Assembly (NCBI GenBank): GCA_036265915.1
Contig: DATAOC010000087.1
Span: 34,832-98,831 of the forward strand
DNA: 64,000 bases
Direction: 5' to 3'
Source: AR12 sp036265915
GTDB lineage: Bacteria > Methylomirabilota > Methylomirabilia > Rokubacteriales > CSP1-6
This document shows positions 9,117-17,379 of this stretch, one piece after another (within the stretch, counting starts at the first letter, position 1; each line of letters begins with the position of its first letter). The position numbers and the translations under genes are program-made. Below the pieces are notes generated by a model. The model saw only the letters and a list, made by a program, of their open reading frames with translations, had not been told where the DNA came from and searched no databases.

Positions 9117-10411
9117 TCGAGGGCCTGGTCGGCCTGACGCTCATGATGGTGCTGTGCGCGCTTCGCATCCCCATCTCGTTCGCCATGGCCATCGTCGGCT
9201 TCGTCGGCTACGCCTACATGCGCGACTGGAACTGGGCGGTCGCCTTCGCGATGACGCAGACCAAGCTCTACGAGACGGGGCGCAACTACACGCTGTCGGT
9301 GGTGCCGCTCTTCATCCTCATGGGGAACTTCGTCACGCGGGCCGGCATGTCGCAGGAGCTGTTCCATGCGGCCTACGCGTTCATCGGCCACCTGCGGGGC
9401 GGCCTGGCCATGGCCACCGTCTGGGCGTCGGCCGCCTTCGGTGGGATCTGCGGATCCTCGATCGCGACGGCGGCCACCTTCGCCAAGGTCGCCTACCCGT
9501 CGATGAAGCGCTTCCGGTACTCGGACCGCCTGGCGGCCGGCGTCATCGCCGGCGGCGGCACGCTGGGCATCATGATCCCGCCCTCGACGATCATGGTCAT
9601 CTACGGCGTCTTCACCGAGACGAACATCGGCAAGCTGTTCGCCGCCGGCATCCTGCCCGGCATCGTCGGCGCCATCCTGCTCTGCGGGGCCGTTCGCTAC
9701 ATGACCTGGCGCGACCCCGCCTCCGGCCCGCCGGGCGAGCGGTCCTCGTGGGCGGTGCGGCTGCGCGCGCTCAAGGACGTCTGGGCGGTGGCGGCGCTGT
9801 TCCTCTTCGTCATGGGCGGCATCTACGCCGGCATGTTCACCGCGACCGAGGGCGCCGCCATGGGCGCCTTCGGCGCCATGGTCTTCGCCCTGGCGCGGCG
9901 TGCGCTCACGTGGCGCACGCTCTACGACGCGCTGCTGGAGAGCGCGCGCACCACGGCCATGCTGTTCATGATCCTCATCGGCGCGCTCATCTTCTCGGAG
10001 TTCATCAACATCACGACGATGCCCAACGACCTCAAGGCCTGGGTCACGCGCTTCAACCTCAGCCCGACCATGGTCGTGGCCGCCATCTGTGCGATCTACG
10101 TCGTGCTCGGGACGGCGATGGAAGAGCTCTCGATGATCCTGCTCACGATTCCCGTCTTCTTCCCGGTGATCGTCCACCTCGGCTTCGATCCCGTCTGGTT
10201 CGGCATCATCATCGTGTGCGTGGTGGAGATCGGCCTGATCAGCCCGCCGGTCGGCATGAACATGTTCGTGCTGCGCACGCTGCTGCCGCACGTCACCACC
10301 AGCACCGTGTTCAGCGGCGTCATCCCGTTCATGGTCGCCGACATCATCCGGCTCGCGATCCTCGTCGCCTTCCCCTGGCTCGCTCTCTGGCTGCCGAGCA
10401 TGATGCGCTGA
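9113..10411 (+). CDS. dctM: TRAP transporter large permease DctM
   Basis: Large transporting subunit, 432 residues. The GTG start at 9113 overlaps the dctQ stop. It carries the DctM marks GRNYTLSVVPLFILMGNFV, FGGICGSSIATAATFAKVA, GGGTLGIMIPPSTIMVIYG, FTATEGAAMGAFGAM and the C-terminal GLISPPVGMNMFVLR. It completes the dctPQM operon. It is of the same family as the truncated permease at the left edge but diverged, so the window holds two distinct TRAP systems. Confidence 0.95.
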   Translation: MIEGLVGLTLMMVLCALRIPISFAMAIVGFVGYAYMRDWNWAVAFAMTQTKLYETGRNYTLSVVPLFILMGNFVTRAGMSQELFHAAYAFIGHLRGGLAMATVWASAAFGGICGSSIATAATFAKVAYPSMKRFRYSDRLAAGVIAGGGTLGIMIPPSTIMVIYGVFTETNIGKLFAAGILPGIVGAILLCGAVRYMTWRDPASGPPGERSSWAVRLRALKDVWAVAALFLFVMGGIYAGMFTATEGAAMGAFGAMVFALARRALTWRTLYDALLESARTTAMLFMILIGALIFSEFINITTMPNDLKAWVTRFNLSPTMVVAAICAIYVVLGTAMEELSMILLTIPVFFPVIVHLGFDPVWFGIIIVCVVEIGLISPPVGMNMFVLRTLLPHVTTSTVFSGVIPFMVADIIRLAILVAFPWLALWLPSMMR

Positions 10412-10437
10412 GATCGCGCGCGGGCCACGCGACTGGC

Positions 10438-10467
10438 TTGACAGTCGCCGGCACCGCGCCCGATACT
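10438..10467 (+). promoter_or_regulatory. Sigma70-type promoter TTGACA-N18-GATACT
   Basis: TTGACA at 10438-10443 and GATACT at 10462-10467 with an 18-bp spacer lie 55 nt before the sugar-type binding-protein start. ATACTCC matches the initiation region of the promoters at 1194 and 7572. Confidence 0.6.
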
Positions 10468-10521
10468 CCCGCCACTCTCGGAGCGATCCGAAATCGAGCC
10501 AATCCTTCAGGAGGAGCGAGC

Positions 10522-11871
10522 ATGCGCGACGCACGCCTCACCCGACGTCATTTCCTGGCGGGCGCCGCCGGCGCGTCGGCCGCGCTCGCGCTTCCCGGCG
10601 TGGCCGCGCCCGCCGTGAAGAAGGGCACCAGCCTCCGGCTGTGGATCCTGAAGACCTACGTGGAGCCGACGAACAAGGCCATCGAGGCGGCCGCCCAGCG
10701 CTGGGCGCAGAAGCACGGCGCCCAGGTCACCGTCGAGTACTTCACCTTCGAGGACGTGCAGACCAAGTACGTGGCCGCCATCGAGAACAAGAACACGCCG
10801 GACGTCGGCCAGCTGGAGACGGGCGCGCCCGCGCGCTTCGCCGGCATGGGCCAGCTGCTGGATCTCTCGTCGTTCGCCCACCAGGTCGAGGGGGACGTCG
10901 GCAAGGCGCCGGCGAACGTGGCGCCCGTCACCGTCATCGGCGGCAAGACATACGCGCTGCCGTGGTACATCATGCCGGCCTTCTGGTACGTCTGGCGCGA
11001 CGTGTTCGAGAAGAGCAAGGTGAAGCTGCCGGGCACGTTCGACGAGGCCAAGGCCGCCGCCGCCGCGCTGAACCGGCCCAAGGACAACTTCTACGGCATG
11101 GGCCAGAGCTGGAACCGCACGGCCGACGGCTACGGCGTCATGCAAAGCCTGATGTACTCGCATGGCGTGGGCTGGGCCACCAGGGACGGCAAGTACCAGT
11201 CGATCCGCACGCCGAAGATGCAGCAGGTCATGAAGTGGGCCACCGACATCTACAAGGAAGGCGTGCAGCCCGCCGACACGCTGACGTGGACGGGCTCCGG
11301 CAACAACGAGAACTTCATCGCCAAGAACATCGCGCAGACGTCGAACGGCCCGTCGATCACGTTCGCCATGGAGAACGCGGTGGCGAAAGCGACCGACGCC
11401 AAGGAGCGCAAGGCGCGGGAGGAGGCGCTGGCCAACCACCTGGCGCTGCCGCACCCGGCGGGACCCGACGGCCGCCGCATGCACGCGATCTGCATGAGCT
11501 TCGGCGTGTTCAAGACGGCCAAGGATCCCGAGGCGGCCATGAGCCTCATCGCGCACCTGCTGTCGCCCGAGGAAACCGTCCGCGTGATGAACGACTCCTA
11601 CGGCCAGTTCACGCCCGTGCTCGACAAGGCGCGCGCCGCCTCCAAGGAGTACTTCAACAAGAACGAGAACTATCGGACATTCGGCCGGGCCACCGAGTGG
11701 TTCGTGGCCACCGGCTGGCCGGGTCCGGTGACGGCCGCCGCCGCCGAGGTGCAGGCCAGCAACGTGCTGACGGACGCGCCCGCCAAGGTCATCGTGGACA
11801 AGTGGACGGTCGACCAGGCGGTCGAGTGGGAAGACAAGAAGATCAAGGAGATCTACGAGAGCCTGGCGTAG
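10522..11871 (+). CDS. ABC transporter substrate-binding protein, sugar type (SBP family 1), Tat-exported
   Basis: Extracytoplasmic receptor for a carbohydrate or related solute, 449 residues. The N-terminus carries a twin-arginine signal (TRRHFLAGAAGASAALALPG), so it is probably folded before export. The mature protein shows the family 1 pattern: VTVEYFTFEDVQTKYVAAIE, NTPDVGQLETG, ALPWYIMPAFWYVWRDVFEK and TNGPSIT-type ligand loops. A Shine-Dalgarno AGGAGG at 10509-10514 sits before the ATG. It heads a binding protein-permease-permease operon ending at 13578; no cognate ATPase is in the window. Confidence 0.92.
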   Translation: MRDARLTRRHFLAGAAGASAALALPGVAAPAVKKGTSLRLWILKTYVEPTNKAIEAAAQRWAQKHGAQVTVEYFTFEDVQTKYVAAIENKNTPDVGQLETGAPARFAGMGQLLDLSSFAHQVEGDVGKAPANVAPVTVIGGKTYALPWYIMPAFWYVWRDVFEKSKVKLPGTFDEAKAAAAALNRPKDNFYGMGQSWNRTADGYGVMQSLMYSHGVGWATRDGKYQSIRTPKMQQVMKWATDIYKEGVQPADTLTWTGSGNNENFIAKNIAQTSNGPSITFAMENAVAKATDAKERKAREEALANHLALPHPAGPDGRRMHAICMSFGVFKTAKDPEAAMSLIAHLLSPEETVRVMNDSYGQFTPVLDKARAASKEYFNKNENYRTFGRATEWFVATGWPGPVTAAAAEVQASNVLTDAPAKVIVDKWTVDQAVEWEDKKIKEIYESLA

Positions 11872-11875
11872 CACG

Positions 11876-12760
11876 GTGCGGCGGCGGCAGCGGGACACCC
11901 GCACCGCGGTGCTCCTGCTGCTGCCACTGCTCGTTCTCGTCGTCGGCCTGATCATCTACCCGATCTACCGCGCGGTGTGGCTGTCCTTCACGGACAAGCT
12001 CGTCGGCTATCCCGAGCGCTTCGTCGGGCTGCGCAACTACGTCTATCTCGCCGGTGACGACAGCTTTCACACGGTGGTCCGCAACAGCCTCGTCTTCACC
12101 GTCGTCTCCGTGGCGCTGAAGATCCTCACCGGCCTGGCCATGGCCCTCGTGCTGCAGGCCACACACCAGTGGCGGAACTTCTTCCGCGGACTCATGCTGC
12201 TGCCGTGGATCACGTCGACCGTGATCATCGCGCTGACGTGGCGCTGGATGTTCGACGCCTTTCCCGGGCGGGGGTTCTTCAACAGCGTCCTGATCGACGC
12301 GGGCGTGCTGAGCCGGCCGATCGCCTTCATGGCCACGCCCGAGGGCGCCATGGCGGCCGTGATCGTCGCCAACTGGTGGCGCGGGTTCCCGTTCTTCGGC
12401 GTGTCCTACCTGGCCGGCATGCAGGCGATCCCGGGCGAGCTCTACGAGGCGGCGGCGGTGGACGGCGCCAGCGCGTGGCGGCGGTTCGTGCACGTGACGC
12501 TGCCCGGCCTCGAGCACGTCATCATCGTGACCACGCTGCTGACGTTCATCTTCACGCTGAACGACTTCAACATCGTGTACGTGATGACGCGCGGCGGTCC
12601 GGGCACGGCCACCCAGGTCTTCGCGACGTACTCCTACGAGGTGGCGTTCAACCAGCTCCGCTGGGGCCGCGGCGTGACCATCTCGATGTTCGCGGTGCCG
12701 CTGCTCATCGCGGGCATCGCGCTCGTCAGCCGCTACCTGCTCCGCGAGCGCGCGACATGA
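11876..12760 (+). CDS. Sugar ABC transporter permease, MalF/UgpA type
   Basis: First membrane subunit of the sugar-type importer, 294 residues, starting with GTG 4 nt after the binding-protein gene. Six helices are seen. The EAA loop that binds the ATPase is GELYEAAAVDGASAWRRFVH near residue 190, followed by TLLTFIFTLNDFNIVYVMTRGGP, a typical MalF-family run. Its end overlaps the next permease gene by 4 nt. Confidence 0.93.
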   Translation: MRRRQRDTRTAVLLLLPLLVLVVGLIIYPIYRAVWLSFTDKLVGYPERFVGLRNYVYLAGDDSFHTVVRNSLVFTVVSVALKILTGLAMALVLQATHQWRNFFRGLMLLPWITSTVIIALTWRWMFDAFPGRGFFNSVLIDAGVLSRPIAFMATPEGAMAAVIVANWWRGFPFFGVSYLAGMQAIPGELYEAAAVDGASAWRRFVHVTLPGLEHVIIVTTLLTFIFTLNDFNIVYVMTRGGPGTATQVFATYSYEVAFNQLRWGRGVTISMFAVPLLIAGIALVSRYLLRERAT

Positions 12761-13578
12761 GGCTCGGCCGGACGGCGGCCCGCGTCGGCCTCGTCGCCTT
12801 CGCGCTGCTCGTGCTGGTTCCCTTCTGGTGGATCGCCAGCATGTCGTTCAAGACGTACGAGCAGATCCAGTTCGCCCAGTCGATCTACGTGCCGCGCCCG
12901 TTCACCTGGGAGAACTACACGGGACTCTGGCTGGACACGCGCTTTCCGCTGTGGCTGCGCAACAGCGTGATCACCGCCGTCGTGGTCACGCTGATCACCA
13001 CCGTCGTCGGCACTCTCGGCGGCTACGCGGTGGCCCGGCTGCGCTTCCCCGGGCGCCAGCTCGTGGCCACGCTCGTGCTCGTGCTCTACCTCGTCCCCCC
13101 CGCGCTGCTGTTCATTCCCCTCTACCGGGTGCTGGCCGAGCTCGGCGCGACCAACTCCCTGGTGGCCCTGTTCCTCGCCTACCCGACCTTCACCGTCCCC
13201 TTCTGCACGTGGCTGCTCATCGGATTCTTCAAGGCGCTGCCGATGGAGCTCGAGGAGGCCGCGCTCGTGGACGGCGCCACCCGACCGCAGGCGCTCTGGC
13301 GCGTGCTGCTTCCGCTGGCCGCGCCGGGCATCGTGGCCTCCGCCATCTTCGCCTTCACGCTGTCGTGGAACGAGTTCCTCTACGCGCTCATCTTCATCCA
13401 GGACGAGACCACGATCACCGTGCCCGTCGGCCTGAACTTGCTGATCTACGGTGACGTGTTTCACTGGGGCGAGCTCATGGCCGCCTCGGTGATCACGACG
13501 CTCCCCGTGGTGGCGCTCTACATGTTCATCCACCGCTGGATGGTCGAAGGCCTCGCCGCGGGCTCGGTGAAGGGCTAG
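12757..13578 (+). CDS. Sugar ABC transporter permease, MalG/UgpE type
   Basis: Second membrane subunit, 273 residues, with ATG at 12757 inside the stop of the preceding permease gene. It shows the MalG start LVPFWWIASMSFKTYEQI, LGGYAVARLRFPGR, FKALPMELEEAALVDGATR (EAA loop) and FTLSWNEFLYALIFIQDE. With 10522 and 11876 it forms a set that lacks only an ATP-binding subunit; such systems often share an MsmX/UgpC-type ATPase encoded elsewhere. Confidence 0.93.
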   Translation: MRLGRTAARVGLVAFALLVLVPFWWIASMSFKTYEQIQFAQSIYVPRPFTWENYTGLWLDTRFPLWLRNSVITAVVVTLITTVVGTLGGYAVARLRFPGRQLVATLVLVLYLVPPALLFIPLYRVLAELGATNSLVALFLAYPTFTVPFCTWLLIGFFKALPMELEEAALVDGATRPQALWRVLLPLAAPGIVASAIFAFTLSWNEFLYALIFIQDETTITVPVGLNLLIYGDVFHWGELMAASVITTLPVVALYMFIHRWMVEGLAAGSVKG

Positions 13579-13587
13579 GCGAGAGCG

Positions 13588-15222
13588 ATGGCGCGCGCGC
13601 TCGCGCCGCTCGCGCTGGCCGCGGTCGTGATGCTGCCGCGGCTGGCCTCGCCGCAGTTCGGGCTGCTCGACGATGGCCTGACGCTGCAGACCGGCCGCGA
13701 GCTGCAGGGCCGGTGGGCCGGCGTGCTCGACCTGATTCCGGAGACGGGCCGGTTCTTCCCCGCCTACTGGCTCGCCTACTCCGGCATCGCCGTCGTCGCC
13801 GGTGCCCGGCCGCTGGCCTTCTTCGCCGTCAACGTGCTGCTGCTCGCCGCTCTGCTCGCCATCCTCGCGCGCCTCGTGCGTCTGGCCGGCGGCAGCGGGC
13901 TGCAGGCGATGCTCGCAAGCGTGCTCTTCGCGGTGTGCGGCCCTGCCGTCGAGGCGTTCTACACGCTCTCGAAGGCGGAGCCGCTGCAGCTGCTCTGGAT
14001 CGGCGTCGCGCTGCTCGCCGCCGCCGGCGCCACGGCGGCCGCCTCCGCGGGACGGGCGGCGCTGCTCGTGCTCGGCGTCGTCGCGTCGTTTCTGGCGCAC
14101 GCGACCAAGGAGACCAGCGTCGTGCTGGTCCCGATCTCGCTCGGCTGGCTGCTGGTCGCGCGCGCGTCGGGTGCGCGCGCGACGCGGTGGGAGCGCTTTG
14201 CCGTGGGCTCGCTCGTCGTGAGCGTGCTCGGCGCCGCGGCCTACGCGGCGGTCCGGTGGCGCTACGCCGCCCTCGCGCTCGGCGACGGCAGCTACACGCG
14301 CGCCTACGCGCTCCACGCCGACACCGCCGGTCCTGCGCTCTTCCGGATCGTGGCCTGGCTCGCGCGCGACTTCGCCGTGCTGCTGCCCGTCATCGCGCTG
14401 GCCATGATCAGCGGCGTCCTGCGCGACGCCGATCGGCGGCGCCCGCTCGCGTACGCGCTCGTGTGGATGCTGGGCTGGCTCGCGATCTACGTCCCGTGGC
14501 CGGCGACGTTCGAGTATTACCTGCTCCCGTTCGCGCTCGGCGCCTCGGCGTTCGCGGCCCTCGTCGCCGGCGATGCCTGGCACCGCCGCCGCACGGTCTC
14601 GCCCGCGCGCCGCCGTCTCATCGACGGCGTGCTCGCGGTGGCGCTGCTGCTGCTGAGCACCGGCGTCGTGAACGCCGCGACCGACGGCCGGGTCCAGCTG
14701 ACGGTCGACCGTGCCAATGCCGATCTCGTGCGCTTCCTCGGGCGCCTGCCGCCGCGCAGCCGCATCGTCGCCAACATGACGCCCGTGAACGAGTATCATT
14801 TCGAGCTGCCCATGCACCTGGCCGAGATCGCGGGCCGCTCGGACCTCGTCGTCGAGCGCCGGCTCGCGCCCGACGGCGCGCGCGCGGTCGATGGCGAGGC
14901 TTTCGTGGTCACGGCCCGGCTGGACGGCCAGCCGGTCCCCACCGTCCGCATCGCGCTGCACGAGCCCGGCGTGCGCGGGGACAACGCGCGGCTCGACGCC
15001 ATCGCCGGCGGTCCGGGCGAGCGCGTCTACGCCTCGGCGCGCCGCACGCGCCTGCTCGAGATCGGCTGGCAGCGGCTGCTGTGCCCGCTGGCCGTCCGTC
15101 CGCTGCTCGACCCCACGTACTGTCCGGCCCAGCGCGGCGTGCTGGACCGGCGGACGTTCACCTACGGCTGGCAGGTGCACCGCCTCGGGCACGACCAGGC
15201 CGGCCGCAAGCGCCCGACGTGA
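13588..15222 (+). CDS. Multi-pass membrane protein, GT-C-like glycosyltransferase candidate
   Basis: Large inner-membrane protein of 544 residues with about ten hydrophobic helices up to residue 370 and a C-terminal soluble region of about 170 residues. An acidic pair (LLDDGL, residues 26-31) sits just after the first helix, where GT-C enzymes place their catalytic acid. FEYYLLPFALG occurs in a later loop. The stop overlaps the start of a GT2 glycosyltransferase that could make its polyprenyl-phosphate-sugar donor. The role in cell-surface glycan or protein glycosylation is inferred; I do not recognise a named family. Confidence 0.6.
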   Translation: MARALAPLALAAVVMLPRLASPQFGLLDDGLTLQTGRELQGRWAGVLDLIPETGRFFPAYWLAYSGIAVVAGARPLAFFAVNVLLLAALLAILARLVRLAGGSGLQAMLASVLFAVCGPAVEAFYTLSKAEPLQLLWIGVALLAAAGATAAASAGRAALLVLGVVASFLAHATKETSVVLVPISLGWLLVARASGARATRWERFAVGSLVVSVLGAAAYAAVRWRYAALALGDGSYTRAYALHADTAGPALFRIVAWLARDFAVLLPVIALAMISGVLRDADRRRPLAYALVWMLGWLAIYVPWPATFEYYLLPFALGASAFAALVAGDAWHRRRTVSPARRRLIDGVLAVALLLLSTGVVNAATDGRVQLTVDRANADLVRFLGRLPPRSRIVANMTPVNEYHFELPMHLAEIAGRSDLVVERRLAPDGARAVDGEAFVVTARLDGQPVPTVRIALHEPGVRGDNARLDAIAGGPGERVYASARRTRLLEIGWQRLLCPLAVRPLLDPTYCPAQRGVLDRRTFTYGWQVHRLGHDQAGRKRPT

Positions 15223-16205
15223 GCCCGGCCGCGCGGCGGCTCGCGATCGACATCGTCGTCCCCGTCTTCAACGAGGAGGCGGTGGTGGCCGAATTCCATC
15301 GCCGGCTCATGGACGTGGTGCGGCCGCTGCGGCGCGAGCACGACGTCCGCATCTGCTACGTGGACGACGGCTCCCGCGATCACACGGCCGACGAGCTGGC
15401 CAAGCTCGCCGCCGACGACGCCGGCGTCACCGTGCTCGAGCTCAGTCGCAACTTCGGCCACCAGGCCGCGCTGACGGCCGGCCTCGATCGTGCCGAGGGT
15501 GACGCCGTGATCATGCTGGACGGCGACGGTCAGCATCCGCCCGCGCTGATCCGCGACATGATCGACCTCCATCGCGCCGGCTGGGAGGTCGTGCTCACCC
15601 AGCGCGTCGCCGCCGAGCTGCCGCGTCTGAAGCGCTGGACGTCCGCGGCCTTCTACCGGCTGCTCGCGCTGATCGGCGACACGCGCATCACGCCGGGCTC
15701 CGCGGACTACCGGCTCGTGTCCCGGCCGGTGCTCGACGCGCTGCGCGGGATGCGAGAGTACCACCGGTTCCTGCGCGGGATGGTGGCGTGGGCGGGATTC
15801 CGGACGGTCGTGCTGCCGTACACGCAGCCGCCGCGGCTCGGCGGCCGCGCGAAGTACTCGCCGGCCCGGATGCTGCGATTCGCGGCCGACGCGACGTTCT
15901 CCTTCTCGCTCGTCCCGGTCGCCATCGCGCTCGCGGTCGGCGTCGGCTTCCTGCTTCTGGCGGCCGCGGAGGCGGTGTACGTCCTCAGCTTCTGGGCCAC
16001 CGGACGCCAGCACCTGCTCGTGCCGGGCTGGAGCTCGCTGATGTTCATGATCCTCATCGTCGGCGCCTCGCTCATGATCGCGGTCGGGCTCGTCGGCATC
16101 TACGTCGGCTACATCTTCCAGGAGGTGAAGCGTCGCCCGGTGTACGTCGTCCGCGCGGTGCATGGCGCGGGCGGCCCGCCCGAGCGGGGCGGCGGCGACG
16201 CGTGA
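15219..16205 (+). CDS. Family 2 glycosyltransferase, DPM1/GtrB-like
   Basis: Membrane-anchored GT-A enzyme that likely transfers a sugar from a nucleotide donor to undecaprenyl phosphate. It has 328 residues with GTG start overlapping the previous stop. The N-terminal domain has DIVVPVFNEEAVV, CYVDDGSRDHTAD, ELSRNFGHQAALTAGLDRAEGD and the metal-binding MLDGDGQHPP. PGSADYRLVSR, GGRAKYSP and two C-terminal helices (about 230-255 and 270-300) are also typical. It sits between the GT-C-like protein and a methyltransferase, forming a small glycan-modification set. Confidence 0.92.
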   Translation: MSPAARRLAIDIVVPVFNEEAVVAEFHRRLMDVVRPLRREHDVRICYVDDGSRDHTADELAKLAADDAGVTVLELSRNFGHQAALTAGLDRAEGDAVIMLDGDGQHPPALIRDMIDLHRAGWEVVLTQRVAAELPRLKRWTSAAFYRLLALIGDTRITPGSADYRLVSRPVLDALRGMREYHRFLRGMVAWAGFRTVVLPYTQPPRLGGRAKYSPARMLRFAADATFSFSLVPVAIALAVGVGFLLLAAAEAVYVLSFWATGRQHLLVPGWSSLMFMILIVGASLMIAVGLVGIYVGYIFQEVKRRPVYVVRAVHGAGGPPERGGGDA

Positions 16206-16909
16206 TGCGCGACTCGACGGAGCGCTTCTACGAGGAGATCGCGGATCGCTTCGAGGGCCTCGACCATCCGGCCGATGTCCGTCGCCGGCTCGCCGTCGTG
16301 TTCGACGAATGCCTCTCACCGACCACGCTCGTCGGCGCCCGGACGCTGGACGCCGGCTGCGGCTACGGCGCCTTCTCGGCGGCGGCCGCCGCGCGCGGCG
16401 CCGAGGTCGTCAGCGTGGACCTGGGCCCGCGGCTCGTGGCGCGCGCGGCGGCCCGCGCCGGCAGCCGCGGCGTCGTCGCCGATGCGACGGCGCTCGGGCT
16501 TCGCGATGGCAGCTTCGACGTGGTGATCGCGAGCGAGATGGTCGAGCACACGACAGCGCCGGCGCGCGCGGTGGCCGAGCTGGCGCGCGTGCTTCGCACC
16601 GGCGGTCTCCTCGTGCTCACGACACCCAACCGCGTGTGGCAGCCGGCGGTGCGCGCCGCCAGCCGGCTGCGCCTGCGGCCGTTCCGCGGGCTCGAGAACT
16701 TCCTCGGCTGGCGTGAGCTGGAGCGCGCGTGCATCGCGGCCGGCCTCGACGTGCTCGATCACGTCGGTCTCCACCCGTGGCCCTTCCAGCTCGGCCTGCA
16801 CCGCGCGGCCCGGCTCGTGGAGCGACGGGTCGCCCGGGGCGTCGTCGCCCCGCTCATGGTCAATCAGGCACTGGTGGCGCGCAAGCGTCGGCCCGACGCG
16901 CAGCGTTGA
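16205..16909 (+). CDS. SAM-dependent class I methyltransferase
   Basis: Soluble methyltransferase of 234 residues. It has the SAM-binding glycine motif RTLDAGCGYGAFSAAAAARG, the acidic end of strand 2 in VVSVDLGPRL, and DGSFDVVIASEMVEHTTAPA, followed by VLRTGGLLVLTTPN. The ATG shares one base with the stop of the glycosyltransferase gene, so it belongs to the same operon. A role in methylating a lipid-linked sugar or quinone-like intermediate is possible, and the acceptor cannot be determined. Confidence 0.88.
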   Translation: MRDSTERFYEEIADRFEGLDHPADVRRRLAVVFDECLSPTTLVGARTLDAGCGYGAFSAAAAARGAEVVSVDLGPRLVARAAARAGSRGVVADATALGLRDGSFDVVIASEMVEHTTAPARAVAELARVLRTGGLLVLTTPNRVWQPAVRAASRLRLRPFRGLENFLGWRELERACIAAGLDVLDHVGLHPWPFQLGLHRAARLVERRVARGVVAPLMVNQALVARKRRPDAQR

Positions 16910-16934
16910 CTTTCCGGCCTCGTGCTCTTATATA
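16906..16934 (+). promoter_or_regulatory. Strong sigma70-type promoter TTGACT-N17-TATATA for the forward PQQ operon
   Basis: TTGACT at 16906-16911 and TATATA at 16929-16934 are separated by exactly 17 bp, the best consensus match in the window. It lies right after the methyltransferase stop and predicts a start of transcription near 16941, about 90 nt before the ORF at 17033. Confidence 0.7.
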
Positions 16935-17032
16935 GGTCCGCGTCCTGGTGGTCGACGATCACGCTGTCGGGAGCGCTATTCGCCCTCGTCGGTGGCTCCA
17001 CGGCCGACGGCGAGCAGAAGAGGGTGGAAGGC

Positions 17033-17359
17033 ATGGGACGGACGCTGGGATGGGTGGTGGCCGTCGGCGACGAGCTGGCCTTCGTCGACTGTCAGGGTCG
17101 GCGGTCGCCGCTCGGCGGCGCGCGCGTCGAGCCCACGAGCGAGCGGTGCGCCGCGTCGGCCTCGCCGTTCACGCTCACCGGCGTCGTGCGTCGCGTCGAC
17201 CCCCGGCGCCGTATCGTCTCGGCCGAGGACGACACCGGCCGCATCCACGCGTTTCACGTGCCAAGCGACGGTCCTCGGCTCGACGACCTCAACCCCGGCG
17301 AGCGCATCCAGGCGACCGGCCCGATCGACGGACAGGCCACCGGCATCGCGCGCCACTGA
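17033..17359 (+). CDS. Small OB-like protein of unknown function, first gene of PQQ operon
   Basis: I do not recognise this 108-residue protein by name. It has a beta-rich pattern: GWVVAVGDELAFVDCQG, then FTLTGVVRRVDPRRRIVSAE, GRIHAFHVP and LNPGERIQATGPIDG, resembling small OB-fold proteins. Two cysteines (in FVDCQG and SERCAAS) are 28 residues apart. The ATG at 17033 follows GGTGGAAGG. An upstream in-frame GTG at 16922 overlaps the -10 region of the promoter and so should not be transcribed. The next gene, a PQQ dehydrogenase, begins 20 nt downstream, which suggests an accessory role. Confidence 0.55.
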   Translation: MGRTLGWVVAVGDELAFVDCQGRRSPLGGARVEPTSERCAASASPFTLTGVVRRVDPRRRIVSAEDDTGRIHAFHVPSDGPRLDDLNPGERIQATGPIDGQATGIARH

Positions 17360-17379
17360 TGCAGCACACGGAGGTTGGC

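Noticed and set aside
12733..15192. Very long open frame on the minus strand over the permease and GT-C-like genes
   Set aside because: It is antisense to three well-supported genes, is Arg/Glu/His/Asp-rich with no domain or hydrophobic core, and has no ribosome-binding site; it is an artefact of high-GC third codon positions.
16922..17359. Longer version of the small OB-like protein with a signal-like N-terminus from GTG 16922
   Set aside because: That GTG lies in the spacer of the TTGACT-N17-TATATA promoter, upstream of the predicted transcript start; 17033 has a GGAAGG site. Kept as an alternative only.
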